Source: Paenibacillus hexagrammi (GTDB lineage Bacteria; Bacillota; Bacilli; Paenibacillales; NBRC-103111). From it: DNA of 64,000 nucleotides. Of this stretch, positions 1 to 10,086 are shown one piece after another. The stretch lies in NCBI RefSeq assembly GCF_021513275.1, contig NZ_CP090978.1, positions 1,860,001-1,924,000 of the forward strand. The letters run 5' to 3'. Within the stretch, counting starts at the first letter, position 1. Every line of letters begins with the position of its first letter. Under the pieces are notes generated by a model, which was not told the origin of the DNA, did not search any database, and was given only the letters and a program-made list of their open reading frames with translations. The position numbers and the translations under genes were made by a program.

Positions 1-1
1 C

Positions 2-3000
2 TCCGGCAAAACAGCGGTGCTGGTCGAACGGATTATCCGTCGGATTTCCGATGAATGGAACCCCGTGGATGTAGACCGCTTGCTGGTGGCTACCTTTACG
101 AAAGCTGCTGCTTCCGAGATGAAACACCGCATTCGTGAAGCGCTGGAGAAGGAGCTGACCAAGCAGCCGCACTCCCAGCACCTGCGTAAGCAGCTTGCCC
201 TGATGGGGCGTGCTTCGATTACCACGCTGCACTCATTTTGTTTGGAAGTCATTCAACGTTATTTCAGCTTAATTAAGCTGGATCCGGGTTTCCGTATTGC
301 GAATGAGACTGAAGGGGAGCTTTTGCGGTACGATTTGCTTCAGGAAATGCTCGAGCAGTACTACTCGGAGAGCGTAGAGGACAGTGCATTTTGGCGCTTG
401 ATGGATTCCTTCAGCGGGGAGCGCAGCGATGACGCCATCATGCAGCTGATCTTGAAGCTTTACGATGTGTCAAGAAGCCATCCGTGGCCGTCATATTGGC
501 TGAGATCGATGGCATCTATGTTCGGGCCGCAGCCTATCGTTTCTGCCGAGCCGAATATGGATGAAGCGGCTGCCGCCATGCAAGAGGCGATGCCATTAGT
601 TGCAGCTGGCGCAGCGCCTGCTGATTATTCCTTATGGGTACAAAGCCTTGTTCAGGATGTGAAGCTGGAGCTGGAAGGCGCAGCTGATCTTCTAAGGCAG
701 GCGCAGGACGTCATAGATATGCCAGGTGGCCCTGCGCCTTATCAGGATAATTTGAGGGATGATCTACTGCTCGTGGATAGTCTTCGGGAAGCGGCGTCTA
801 CTTCTTGGCCGTCGATGTACGAGGCATTTCAAGCTGCTTCCTTCGGCAAGCTGAAGGCCTGCAAGGGCGATGATTATGACAAGGAGCTGCAGGAAGAGGT
901 CAAAGAGCTGCGCAACCGCGCGAAGGATATCATCGGCAAAATCCGTGAAGATCTGTTCGGCAGGACGCCGGAGCAGTTCGGTCAGGAGCTGGCGGAGCTG
1001 GCCCCTGTGCTTCATACACTTGTAGATCTCGTCCTGGATTTTGGCGCAAGATATCAGGCGGCGAAAGCCGACAAGGGTTTAATTGATTTTGCCGATTTGG
1101 AGCATTATTGCTTGCAAATCTTATGCCAAAGCGGGTCCATGCCCGGAGAGCTGTATCCTTCTGAGGCTGCGCTTGCTTATCGAAAGCAGTTTGCTGAAGT
1201 GCTGCTGGATGAATATCAGGATACGAATCGTGTGCAAGAGGCGATTGTGGAGCTTATCTCCAACTCCAAACCAGGTAATCGGTTTATGGTTGGCGATGTG
1301 AAGCAGAGTATTTATCGCTTTCGTTTGGCGGAGCCAGGACTCTTTTTGGAGAAATATAAAGCATTCAGATCAAGTAAAGAATCGGCCGTTCTCGAATCAC
1401 AGAAGCAGCAAGCAGCAGGCCTCCGGATTGATTTGGCGAGGAACTTCCGCAGCCGGAGTGAGGTGGTGCATGCCGTTAACTATGTGTTCAAGCAGGTTAT
1501 GAACGAAACGGTCGGGGAAATTGAATACGATGAGCAAGCGGAGCTCGTATACGGAGCAGGGTATCCTCCGCCGGCCGCAGATTGCGCTGTGGAAATGCTC
1601 ATCATTGACAAAATGACTGAGGCGGAAGAATCATCTGAACCCGAGGAAAATGATACGGAACCATCCAGCAGTTCAGAAACATCAGCGGGTTCGTCGCCAT
1701 CAGAAGCTCTCGATCCCGTTCAGGATGCGCAGGAGCTGGAGACGGTGCAGCTGGAAGCGCGCGCGATGGCGAGTCAGATTCGCGAACTGGTGGGAGAAGG
1801 AAGCGACCGGCAGGCCTTCCAGGTGTTTGATAAACGCACGGGAGGAACACGTCCGGCCACGTACCGGGATATTGTGATATTACTTCGAGCTACCTCGGCA
1901 TGGGCGCCGGTTATTATTGAAGAGCTGAAGGGAATGGGCATTCCTGCTTATGCCGATTTGAGCACGGGATATTTCTCGGCGACAGAGGTTGAGGTCATGA
2001 TTTCTTTGCTCAAGGTCATCGACAATCCTTATCAGGACGTGCCGCTTGCGGCCGTACTGCGTTCGCCAATTGTACAACTGACGGCCGATGAATTGGCGCA
2101 GGTGCGGGTAAGTGGAAAGCAGGTGCCTTTTTATGAGGCAGTGCTTCAATTTGTAAAAAATGAGGCTGAGTCGGTAAAGGAAGTCCAGGATGCGACTAAG
2201 GATTCAGTTGAAACTCTCGAAGAACGTGCCAGTGAAGGATTTTGGGCACAGAGTATGCTGGAAATCGCATCAGGCAAAGAAGCAACCCAAGAAGGGACTC
2301 AGCCTTTTAATGAGCAGCCAAAGGGAGCAGGACCGCTTACGCTTAAAGAAAAGCTGGAACACTTTCTCCATCTGCTCGAAGCATGGCGCAGTGAAGCCAG
2401 ACAGGGCTCCTTGGCAGATCTGATCTGGAGTATTTACAGACAGACCGGCTACTACGACTTTGCTGGAGGTCTGCCCGGAGGCTTGCAGCGGCAGGCCAAC
2501 CTGCGCGCTCTCTATGATCGTGCGAGACAATATGAAAGCACCTCGCTTCGCGGGCTCTTCCGTTTTCTCAGATTTATTGAAAGAATGAAGGACAGCGGAG
2601 GAGATCTAGGCACGGCTCGCGCGCTTGGCGAGCAGGAGGACGTGGTGAGGATCATGTCCATTCATAAAAGTAAGGGGCTGGAATTCCCGGTTGTATTCGT
2701 AGCTGGCATGGCCAAAATGTTCAATCAACGAGATTTGAATGACAGCTTTTTGCTTCACAAGGAGCTTGGATTTGGTCCGAGATTTGTGGATGCTAGACTT
2801 AGAATCAGCTACCCGACGCTTCCTTCGCTTGCCATTAAACGCAGAATGAAGCTGGAGCTCCTAGCGGAAGAAATGCGCGTGCTCTATGTAGCGCTCACTA
2901 GAGCAAGAGAGAAGCTATACCTCTTGGGCACAGTAAAATCGCTGGATAAGCTGCTTCGTGCATGGGGCAGAAATCTGTCAAGGACGCAGCGTTATTTGCC

Positions 3001-4081
3001 TGACTATGAGCTTGCCAAAGCCAAGTGCTACTTGGATTGGGTAGGTCCGGCCCTGCTGCGCCATCCGCATGCGAAGGAATGGAGGGAGAGACTTGGCATC
3101 GGTGAAGCTGCATCAGGTGTCCACCTCCTATCAGATGCATCCAGTTGGCGCTTCCGAATCGTGAAGCCAGAGAGTCTGATTACCGGCAGCCAGCTTCAAG
3201 AAGGCCTTCATACGCTAGATCGTGAAATGCTGGGAGCTGTTCAAGCTTTAAAACCTGTTGACAGCGCCGGACAGTGGTCGAATTGGCTGGATCATCGTCT
3301 GTCATGGACGTATACCTACGCTAAAGCTCCTAAGCTGTTTTCCAAAACAACGGTTTCCGAAATGAAACGTCTATCTGAGCTGAATCGGTTAACGGAAGAG
3401 ATGGAACTGCCTGTCGCCCAGCTGAATCGGTTAACGGAAGAAATGGAGCCGCCTGTCGTCCAACTGAATCATACGGAGCAACCTGTCATCTCGGCTGCAC
3501 GTTCGGTTTTACCTGGAACCTCAGTGCTAAGAAGACCGCGGTTTATGGAGAAAAAGAAGCTGACAGCCGCCGAAAGAGGTACGGTCGTACATGCCGTCAT
3601 GCAAAATTTACCGCTCACAGAGCCGATGACTGCAAGTATCGTGCAGGATAAGCTTGCCTATATGTTAGAGAAACAGCTATTGACGGAAGAGCAGTGCGCT
3701 GTAGTGGATATCCCGACGATTTTGAATTTCTTTGAAACGCCGATCGGCAGGCGTATGCTGCAGGCCGGCCGCGTCCAACGGGAGGTGCCTTTCAGCTACG
3801 GGCTCTCTGCGATGGAAGTTTATCACGCTGCGGACCGCTCCACGGAAGGCGAGACGGTGTTGATTCAAGGGGTTATTGACTGTTTATTTGAGGATCAAAA
3901 TGGACTAGTGCTGGTGGATTATAAAACGGATGCAGTGAAAGGCCGCAGCGTAGAAGAGCTGAGAAGCCGCTATGAGGTGCAGGTAACTCTTTACGCCAGA
4001 GCGGTTGAGCACATTTGGAAGCGTCCCGTAACAGGAAAATATTTATATTTCTTTGACGGCTCTTTACTCATTGATATGTAG
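2..4081 (+). CDS. addA: ATP-dependent helicase/nuclease subunit A (5'-truncated by window edge)
   Basis: AddA is the motor and nuclease subunit of the AddAB (RecBCD-like) complex that processes double-strand breaks for RecA loading. The frame is open from base 2 and begins inside the Walker A motif (SGKTAVLVER), so only a short N-terminus is missing. UvrD-type helicase motifs follow: the DEYQDTN Walker B near residue 400, GDVKQSIYRFR, and the C-terminal motifs SIHKSKGLEFPVVF and VALTRAREKLYLL. The RecB-family nuclease motif LVDYKTD lies near the C-terminus. An acidic Ser/Glu linker (about 1615-1740) and a 42-bp in-frame duplication (3380-3463) are unusual insertions. sbcD follows after 17 bases, probably in one operon with an upstream addB outside the window. 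Confidence 0.97.
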   Translation, partial: SGKTAVLVERIIRRISDEWNPVDVDRLLVATFTKAAASEMKHRIREALEKELTKQPHSQHLRKQLALMGRASITTLHSFCLEVIQRYFSLIKLDPGFRIANETEGELLRYDLLQEMLEQYYSESVEDSAFWRLMDSFSGERSDDAIMQLILKLYDVSRSHPWPSYWLRSMASMFGPQPIVSAEPNMDEAAAAMQEAMPLVAAGAAPADYSLWVQSLVQDVKLELEGAADLLRQAQDVIDMPGGPAPYQDNLRDDLLLVDSLREAASTSWPSMYEAFQAASFGKLKACKGDDYDKELQEEVKELRNRAKDIIGKIREDLFGRTPEQFGQELAELAPVLHTLVDLVLDFGARYQAAKADKGLIDFADLEHYCLQILCQSGSMPGELYPSEAALAYRKQFAEVLLDEYQDTNRVQEAIVELISNSKPGNRFMVGDVKQSIYRFRLAEPGLFLEKYKAFRSSKESAVLESQKQQAAGLRIDLARNFRSRSEVVHAVNYVFKQVMNETVGEIEYDEQAELVYGAGYPPPAADCAVEMLIIDKMTEAEESSEPEENDTEPSSSSETSAGSSPSEALDPVQDAQELETVQLEARAMASQIRELVGEGSDRQAFQVFDKRTGGTRPATYRDIVILLRATSAWAPVIIEELKGMGIPAYADLSTGYFSATEVEVMISLLKVIDNPYQDVPLAAVLRSPIVQLTADELAQVRVSGKQVPFYEAVLQFVKNEAESVKEVQDATKDSVETLEERASEGFWAQSMLEIASGKEATQEGTQPFNEQPKGAGPLTLKEKLEHFLHLLEAWRSEARQGSLADLIWSIYRQTGYYDFAGGLPGGLQRQANLRALYDRARQYESTSLRGLFRFLRFIERMKDSGGDLGTARALGEQEDVVRIMSIHKSKGLEFPVVFVAGMAKMFNQRDLNDSFLLHKELGFGPRFVDARLRISYPTLPSLAIKRRMKLELLAEEMRVLYVALTRAREKLYLLGTVKSLDKLLRAWGRNLSRTQRYLPDYELAKAKCYLDWVGPALLRHPHAKEWRERLGIGEAASGVHLLSDASSWRFRIVKPESLITGSQLQEGLHTLDREMLGAVQALKPVDSAGQWSNWLDHRLSWTYTYAKAPKLFSKTTVSEMKRLSELNRLTEEMELPVAQLNRLTEEMEPPVVQLNHTEQPVISAARSVLPGTSVLRRPRFMEKKKLTAAERGTVVHAVMQNLPLTEPMTASIVQDKLAYMLEKQLLTEEQCAVVDIPTILNFFETPIGRRMLQAGRVQREVPFSYGLSAMEVYHAADRSTEGETVLIQGVIDCLFEDQNGLVLVDYKTDAVKGRSVEELRSRYEVQVTLYARAVEHIWKRPVTGKYLYFFDGSLLIDM
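3380..3463 (+). repeat. 42-bp in-frame tandem duplication within addA
   Basis: Two adjacent 42-base units begin at 3380 and 3422. Both encode a variant of LNRLTEEME followed by PPV or LPV and a Gln, with a few substitutions between copies, and the following residues start a third partial unit. The repeat sits between the helicase core and the nuclease domain, where AddA proteins vary in length. It is probably an expanded linker. Confidence 0.8.
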
Positions 4082-4098
4082 CGAATGGAGTTGACACG

Positions 4099-5280
4099 AT
4101 GCGCATTTTGCATACGGCAGATTGGCATTTTGGCAGGACCCTGGAGGGCAGGAGCCGGCTCACGGAGCAAATCGCTTTTATGGACGAGCTCGTTGACATC
4201 GTAAACGATCAACAAATTGATCTTGTTCTGATTGCAGGTGATGTGTATGACTCCGTGAATCCTCCGGCGGCTGCGGAGCAGCTCTTCTACGAAGGGCTCT
4301 CGAGACTTGCCGACGGTGGAAAGCGTCAGGTAGCAGTCATTTCCGGAAATCATGATCATCCTGACCGGCTGGCTGCTTCGGCACCGCTGGCGGCGCAGCA
4401 GGGCATCAGGTTGGTTGGTCTGCCTGTTACTGATATCCAGTCGATTGGGATTGCCAGAACCGGCGAACTGGCTAAAATCATTATGCTGCCCTATCCATCG
4501 GAATCAAGACTGAAGGAATTACTTTCGGATGCGGCTGAAGAGGAGGCTCTACGCAGCAAGTATTCGGAGCGTGTAGCCGCACTTATAAGCAGACAGGCGG
4601 AGCATTTTGAAGCGGGAACTGTGAATCTGATAATGAGCCATCTCTATGTACTGGGAGGTATGGAAACCGAATCCGAACGACCGATTCAGGTGGGAGGCGC
4701 CTACACGGTGGATACATCCGCGTTGTGCGCGGGCGCGCAGTATACGGCTCTTGGACATTTGCACAGGCCTCAGAATGTCAAGGCTGCTTCCCCGATTCGC
4801 TACTGCGGCTCACCGCTTGCCTACAGCTTCTCGGAAGCGGGACAGGCCAAATCCGTAACCGTGCTTGATCTGGTGCCGGGACAAGAAGCGGTACCGCAAG
4901 AGCTGTTCTTGAGATCGGGTAAACCGCTAGTGAACTGGAAGGCCAAAGAAGGCGTCAGTCAGGTTCATCAGTGGCTGGAGGAAGGGAGAGATTCGTCTGC
5001 ATGGATCGATCTTGAAGTCCATATGACCGAAGCTATGTCCATGGAGCAGATTCAGTCTTTACGCAAATCGTACGATGGCTTTATTCACATTCGTCCGGTC
5101 TATCCGGAGATGGAGCAAGTACGGGAGGCCGCTCCGCGTTCCGCTATGTCTATGGAGGAGCAATTCAGCCGCTTCTATGCAAGACAAACCGGAGGGGCAC
5201 AGCCTGAGCCCGAGCTTGTGCGCTTGTTTCTCGAATTGCTGCAGGAAAATGAGGCTGCCGACCAGGATGCGGCGGGATAA
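4099..5280 (+). CDS. sbcD: Exonuclease SbcCD subunit D
   Basis: SbcD is the Mre11-like Mn-dependent nuclease subunit that, with SbcC, opens hairpins and trims DNA ends. The metallophosphoesterase motifs are in order: HTADWHFG at residues 5-12, AGDVYD near 47, GNHDHPDR near 82, and GHLHRPQ near 217. The 393 aa length is typical. It starts at ATG 4099, 17 bases after addA, and is followed by sbcC. The order addA-sbcD-sbcC is the one known in Bacillus. Confidence 0.97.
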   Translation: MRILHTADWHFGRTLEGRSRLTEQIAFMDELVDIVNDQQIDLVLIAGDVYDSVNPPAAAEQLFYEGLSRLADGGKRQVAVISGNHDHPDRLAASAPLAAQQGIRLVGLPVTDIQSIGIARTGELAKIIMLPYPSESRLKELLSDAAEEEALRSKYSERVAALISRQAEHFEAGTVNLIMSHLYVLGGMETESERPIQVGGAYTVDTSALCAGAQYTALGHLHRPQNVKAASPIRYCGSPLAYSFSEAGQAKSVTVLDLVPGQEAVPQELFLRSGKPLVNWKAKEGVSQVHQWLEEGRDSSAWIDLEVHMTEAMSMEQIQSLRKSYDGFIHIRPVYPEMEQVREAAPRSAMSMEEQFSRFYARQTGGAQPEPELVRLFLELLQENEAADQDAAG

Positions 5281-5360
5281 AGAGAGGGTTCACCAATCTG
5301 TACAGCCGAGCTGCTTAGGAGGGGTGTGAGGGATGAAGGTTAGGAAGGAGTTACACGATC

Positions 5361-8300
5361 ATGCGTCCGGTACAATTGCAATTATCAGGTCTTCAAAGCT
5401 ATAGGGAGCTGCAAACCATTGATTTCAGCCGCCTTGTCGATGCTGGCGTATTCGGGATTTTCGGACCGACGGGCAGCGGTAAATCCTCCATTCTAGACGC
5501 GATTACACTTGCGCTTTACGGCAAAGTGGAGCGGGCCAGCGGGGGCACGCAGGCGATTATGAATCACGCGGAGCAGACACTGTCTGTTTCATTTACGTTT
5601 GAGCTTACAAATGCAGCCGGCACGGAGCGTTACCGGGTAGACCGGCAGTTTAAGCGCAGTTCGGAGCTGTCGATTCAAGGTACGATTAGCAGGCTGCTGC
5701 ATATTCGGGATGCAGAAACCGTGGTGCTTGCCGACAAAGCAGGTGAGGTCAATCTGCAGGTTCAACGAATTTTGGGTCTTTCCATGCAGGATTTTACTCG
5801 CGCGGTGGTGCTTCCTCAAGGAAAGTTCGCAGAGTTCCTTACCTTGACGGGAAAAGACCGCAGGCAAATGCTTCAGCGTTTGTTCCATTTGGAGCAGTAC
5901 GGTGATCAGCTAAGCGCCAAAGTTAGTTCCAGACTCAAAGAGACGGATGTATCAGTGAAGCAGGTCTTGGCTGAGCAGCAAGGATTGGGTGATGCTTCCG
6001 AGGAGGCCTTGGTTGAGGCCAATACCCGTCTGTTTGAGGCGGAGCGGGAGACAGAGCGAACGAAGCTGGAGCTGCAAAAGCAGGAAGCTGCCTATGATGA
6101 GAGGCGCCAGTTGTTTCAGTGGCAGCAGGAAAGGGAGCTTTTGCTGCAGCAATCGGCTCAATTGACGGAAATTGAGGCTGACATTGCGCGAAAAGAACTG
6201 CTGCTTACAAAAGCGGAGCAGGCAGAGCGCGTTCGTCCTTTTCTGAAGCAAGCCGATTCCTTGAGTAGGGAATCCGAAGAAGCACAAACGGCTGTAAAGC
6301 ATTCACAAGGTGCTTTAGAAGCTGCAGATCAAGCCTTCCAACTGGCTTATGAAGCGAATGAGCAGGCTCTTCAAAAGCTCGCCGATCAGGAAGGACCGCT
6401 TCTGCTGCGTCTGGATCAGCTTCAACAAGCACTTTTGCTTGAGCAGGAGCTTCAGCAATTACATAAACAGATCGCTGACGAAGAAGCAGCTCGCAAGAAG
6501 GCTTTAGAGCAGCTGGAACACGCACAGGCCGAGCTGCAAAAAAATACAGAAACCAAGCAGCGGGCTTTGCTTAAGCAAGGCGAGCTGAAGGATCAATTGC
6601 AACAGCTGAATTACAGCTCGGGCGAAAGGCAGCTGCTTCAGGGGGCTGTTTTGGATAAAAAATCTGTCCTGGACCTCGAAACGCAGCTTTTGGATTGCGA
6701 AAGAGACAAGCTGCAAAAAGCCGCTCAATCCGGAACTGCGGAGAAAAAGAAAACGGAACTTTTGGAAAAGAACGAGCTGCTGACCAATCGCCTTGCTCAG
6801 CTGGGGGAACAAGCTGTTCGACTATCGGCGGAAGCCTACCAGCTGGGAAGCCGCATGGATTTACTTCAAAAACAGCTGGCTGCAGCATCCGATTCCTACA
6901 GAACCGAATGGAAAAAAGAGGAGCGGGATGCGCTTGCAGCACAGCTTGCGGACCAGCTTCTGGATGGAGAGGCATGTCCGGTATGCGGGGCAACCGAACA
7001 TCCTTCGCCCCATAGCTCACATAGCAGTAGGCCAGCAGCTCAGTCTCAGTCCTCCGAGCTCATATATCAGGAGGTTCAGGAGCTGCTGCAGCAGGCGAAT
7101 CAATGTAAGTATACACTCACACAGCAGTTACAACGTTTGACTTCGATTGATAACGGTATGAGGGAGTTATCCGAGAGCCTGCAAGTCAATTCTAAATTAT
7201 CGACAGCAGGAGGAATGCGTTCGAAGGGATACATGGAAGCAGCTCCTGCTTTGGAAACCACCCATTCAGAGACTGATACCGGTGAGCTTGTTCACTTGTC
7301 TGCGGAGAAGGCTAAGCTGGTCTGGAATCAAATTCAAGACGCTTCACAGGCGATCGACTTACAGCTTAAGGAGTTGGACCAGCTCTGGCTGAACTGGCAA
7401 AAAGAGCAAAGGCAGCTGGAGCAGCTTCAGGTGCAGGCTGAAGTGCAGCACGAGACGGCTGCCGCGATGCTGCTGGAAGCGGAGAATAAGCATGCTTCAA
7501 TCCTGCAAAATGTTCAGCAGCAGAAGGAAGCGTGGCTAGCTCGCTATGAAGCGCTGGCATGGGAGACCGTTGAGCAGCAGCTTGCGCAGCTGCTGGAGAA
7601 GGAGAGGCTCGCGGACGAGCTCCGCGGCCGCATTGAGAAGAGCATCCCGTTCCTGGACGGGCTGCTGGTGAAAGCCGAAGAACTCCAGCGCAGCGTCTCG
7701 GAGTTCGACCGCACTGCCTTGCAGCTGCAGGAGCGGCTGCAAGGGCTGGGGCAGCTGGCCGCGGACAAGTCGCGGCAGCTGGCGCAGCGCGCGCCCGGCG
7801 GCGCCGCAGCCCAGCAGATCGCGGAGGCGACCTCCGCGCTCGAGGGGCTGCGCTCGCGCGCGCAGCAGACCAAGCAAGCGCACGCAGCTGCGCTTGCGGC
7901 GCAGCAGCAGGCGGCGCAGCGCGCTAGCGCCGCCGTAGAAGCCGCAGCTGCGCTGGCGCGGCAGCTGGCCCAAGCCGAGCGCTTGCTGCAAGCAGCGCTC
8001 GAGGAGAGCGGCTTCGCTACGCGAGAAGCCGCCGCAGAAGCTGCGCTGGCGCCGGAGCTGCGCCGCGAATGGGCTGCGCTTGCGACTGCGCACCGCGAGC
8101 GCGAGCAGTCGCTGCGCGCGCAGCTGGCGCAGCTCGCAGCGAAGCTGCAGGGCCGCGAGCTGAGCGCGGCCGAGTGGGAGGCGGCGCAGGCGGAGCTCGC
8201 TGCCGCCAAAGCCGGCGCCGAAGCGGCGCTGACGGCGCACGCCAAGGCGGCTCAGGCCGCCGCCGAGCTGGACGCGCGCCACGCGCGCTGGCGCGAGCTT

Positions 8301-8840
8301 GAGGAGCGCCGCGCTGAGCTTGCGGCGCAGCTGGAGCGGCTCGGCAAGCTGCAAGCCGTCCTCAAGGCGAACGCCTTCGTCGAGTATTTGGCCGAAGAAC
8401 AGCTCATGCAGGTCAGCCGCGCCGCTTCCGAGCGGCTGGGAGGGCTAACCCGCCGCCGCTACGCGATCGAGGTGGATTCCGGAGGGGGATTCGTCATCCG
8501 TGACGATGCCAACGGCGGTGTGAAACGTCCGGTCAGCACCTTATCAGGCGGCGAAACCTTCTTAACCTCCCTTGCGCTGGCGCTTGCTTTATCTGCGCAA
8601 ATCCAGCTCAAGGGAGAGTATCCACTTGAATTCTTCTTCCTGGATGAAGGCTTCGGAACCCTCGATCAGGAGCTCCTGGAAATGGTGATCGGCGCTCTAG
8701 AGAAGCTGCATATGGATCGTCTGGCTGTTGGGGTCATCAGCCACGTGCCGGAGCTGCGGGCAAGGCTGCCAAGGAAGCTGGTCGTTCATCCGGCAGAGCC
8801 ATCAGGAAGAGGGAGCCGAATCGAGATGGAGGAACTCTAG
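5361..8840 (+). CDS. sbcC: Exonuclease SbcCD subunit C (SMC-like ATPase)
   Basis: SbcC is the Rad50-like ATPase partner of SbcD. The N-terminal half-ATPase has the P-loop GPTGSGKSS near residue 36. A long coiled coil carries the zinc-hook ACPVCG near residue 538, and the C-terminal half has the signature STLSGGETF near 1060 and Walker B FFLDEGFG near 1093. The start is supported by AAGGAG at the usual distance. The descending coil arm (about 7600-8360) is extremely Ala/Arg/Glu-rich and G+C-rich, unlike the ascending arm and the ATPase ends, so the arms have evolved under different base composition. Length 1159 aa. Confidence 0.97.
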   Translation: MRPVQLQLSGLQSYRELQTIDFSRLVDAGVFGIFGPTGSGKSSILDAITLALYGKVERASGGTQAIMNHAEQTLSVSFTFELTNAAGTERYRVDRQFKRSSELSIQGTISRLLHIRDAETVVLADKAGEVNLQVQRILGLSMQDFTRAVVLPQGKFAEFLTLTGKDRRQMLQRLFHLEQYGDQLSAKVSSRLKETDVSVKQVLAEQQGLGDASEEALVEANTRLFEAERETERTKLELQKQEAAYDERRQLFQWQQERELLLQQSAQLTEIEADIARKELLLTKAEQAERVRPFLKQADSLSRESEEAQTAVKHSQGALEAADQAFQLAYEANEQALQKLADQEGPLLLRLDQLQQALLLEQELQQLHKQIADEEAARKKALEQLEHAQAELQKNTETKQRALLKQGELKDQLQQLNYSSGERQLLQGAVLDKKSVLDLETQLLDCERDKLQKAAQSGTAEKKKTELLEKNELLTNRLAQLGEQAVRLSAEAYQLGSRMDLLQKQLAAASDSYRTEWKKEERDALAAQLADQLLDGEACPVCGATEHPSPHSSHSSRPAAQSQSSELIYQEVQELLQQANQCKYTLTQQLQRLTSIDNGMRELSESLQVNSKLSTAGGMRSKGYMEAAPALETTHSETDTGELVHLSAEKAKLVWNQIQDASQAIDLQLKELDQLWLNWQKEQRQLEQLQVQAEVQHETAAAMLLEAENKHASILQNVQQQKEAWLARYEALAWETVEQQLAQLLEKERLADELRGRIEKSIPFLDGLLVKAEELQRSVSEFDRTALQLQERLQGLGQLAADKSRQLAQRAPGGAAAQQIAEATSALEGLRSRAQQTKQAHAAALAAQQQAAQRASAAVEAAAALARQLAQAERLLQAALEESGFATREAAAEAALAPELRREWAALATAHREREQSLRAQLAQLAAKLQGRELSAAEWEAAQAELAAAKAGAEAALTAHAKAAQAAAELDARHARWRELEERRAELAAQLERLGKLQAVLKANAFVEYLAEEQLMQVSRAASERLGGLTRRRYAIEVDSGGGFVIRDDANGGVKRPVSTLSGGETFLTSLALALALSAQIQLKGEYPLEFFFLDEGFGTLDQELLEMVIGALEKLHMDRLAVGVISHVPELRARLPRKLVVHPAEPSGRGSRIEMEEL

Positions 8841-8890
8841 CAAATGACTCGATATCAGGCGAATTTACTAGGATGAACGCATATTTAAAA

Positions 8891-8910
8891 CGTACTTAGG
8901 TAGAAGTACG
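8891..8910. repeat. Inverted repeat CGTACTT-N6-AAGTACG
   Basis: Perfect 7-bp arms with a 6-base loop lie in the sbcC-protease intergenic region. There is no U-run after it, so it is not a convincing terminator. It could be an operator or an RNA hairpin in the leader of the downstream gene. Confidence 0.5.
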
Positions 8911-8969
8911 GTTGGTGTCAAATAGGTCGCCATATTCTGTACCATTCTTACTGGAAGAGGAGAATGCAG

Positions 8970-10070
8970 ATGGCGACCTTTCATGAGGCTCTCAAGCACA
9001 AGAACAGGATTTCTATGGCTTTGCTTAAACGCTCTGATGTGCTGGCAGTAGGTGTCGGATATGCCGACCCGAACAAGCCGAATCTTGGAGCGGGAATTGT
9101 GGTCTATACGAAAAAGAAAATTGTTCCGACAGGCATGAACTATGTCAATCAAGTCATGGCCAAAGCAGGAGCAAATGTACCTGTTCGAATCGTCTCATCC
9201 GGTGCGTTCAAGTCGCATGCGGAATCGGCCAAACCGAAAGTTGTGAAACGCACCTCTTATCGAAGTCGAGTCCGTCCTGTCCCCGGCGGCGTAAGCATAG
9301 GGAAGGCAATTCCCGCAGCGACGGGTACCGTTGGACTGATTGTGATTAAAAACAATCAGCTTTACATGCTCAGCAATAACCATGTACTCATTCGTGACAA
9401 CAGCACGGCTTACTCAGAAACGTTACAGCCTGGTCCGGCTGACGGCGGGCAGTCTGGCGTTGATCGGGTAGGAAGGGCCTTCCAATTCGTTCCTCTCCGT
9501 CCGGGGCAAGTGAACTACCAGGATTCAGCCATCTCCATTCCTACCTCCAACAGTCTGTTAAATCCGAGGTATCAGATTAGCTCATCGGGTCAATTGATTA
9601 CAGTTCCCGGCCATTTGCTGAGCTATCCGGTTGGCCTTCAGGTCATGAAGTCCGGCCGTACCTCCGGATTCGTTAGAGGTACGGTAGAATCCAACAATGT
9701 AGATGTAAGGGTCAGTTACGGCGGATCGCTCGGGACTCTACTGTTCCGTAACCAATCCGTCATTCGGGGAAATAACGGCCCTGTATCGCTTCCGGGAGAT
9801 TCAGGATCGGTTTGGCTTCGCGCCAGTGACAGATACGCCGCTGCGCTGAACTTTGCAGGAACGGCAGATGGTCTTCGTTCGATCAGCAACCCTCTCGGAG
9901 TTGTGATGTCCACCTATGGATTACGTGTTGCTATTCCTGCGGCGAACAGAACGTTCAAGGCGGGCCTTATAAAAGGCGCTGCGCCAAGAGGGAACCATGC
10001 TTATGTGCAGCCATTATCCAAAGAGCAGCGTAAACGCAATCGTGCTGTATTAGTACGCTCATCCAAATAA
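8970..10070 (+). CDS. Chymotrypsin-fold serine protease-like protein, no signal peptide
   Basis: A trypsin/chymotrypsin-like triad is visible. The His is in LSNNHVL (about residue 138), the Asp in YQDSAIS (about 185), and the Ser in LPGDSGSVW (about 278), the classic GDSG nucleophile context. There is no signal peptide or membrane segment. Instead an N-terminal domain of about 100 residues (KRSDVLAVGVGYADPN) precedes the protease. ATG 8970 is preferred to the in-frame ATG 8964 because the GGAAGAGGAG ribosome site lies only 1-2 bases from the latter. It resembles the uncharacterised trypsin-like/NAL1-like proteins of bacilli; the substrate is unknown. It appears monocistronic, with a large hairpin after it. 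Confidence 0.75.
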   Translation: MATFHEALKHKNRISMALLKRSDVLAVGVGYADPNKPNLGAGIVVYTKKKIVPTGMNYVNQVMAKAGANVPVRIVSSGAFKSHAESAKPKVVKRTSYRSRVRPVPGGVSIGKAIPAATGTVGLIVIKNNQLYMLSNNHVLIRDNSTAYSETLQPGPADGGQSGVDRVGRAFQFVPLRPGQVNYQDSAISIPTSNSLLNPRYQISSSGQLITVPGHLLSYPVGLQVMKSGRTSGFVRGTVESNNVDVRVSYGGSLGTLLFRNQSVIRGNNGPVSLPGDSGSVWLRASDRYAAALNFAGTADGLRSISNPLGVVMSTYGLRVAIPAANRTFKAGLIKGAAPRGNHAYVQPLSKEQRKRNRAVLVRSSK

Positions 10071-10086
10071 ATCGTATTCGTGAGTA

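Noticed and set aside
7536..8354. A 272-codon open frame on the minus strand of sbcC
   Set aside because: It lies in very G+C-rich coil-encoding DNA, where antisense frames stay open by chance. It has no ribosome site and encodes low-complexity Arg/Leu-rich sequence.
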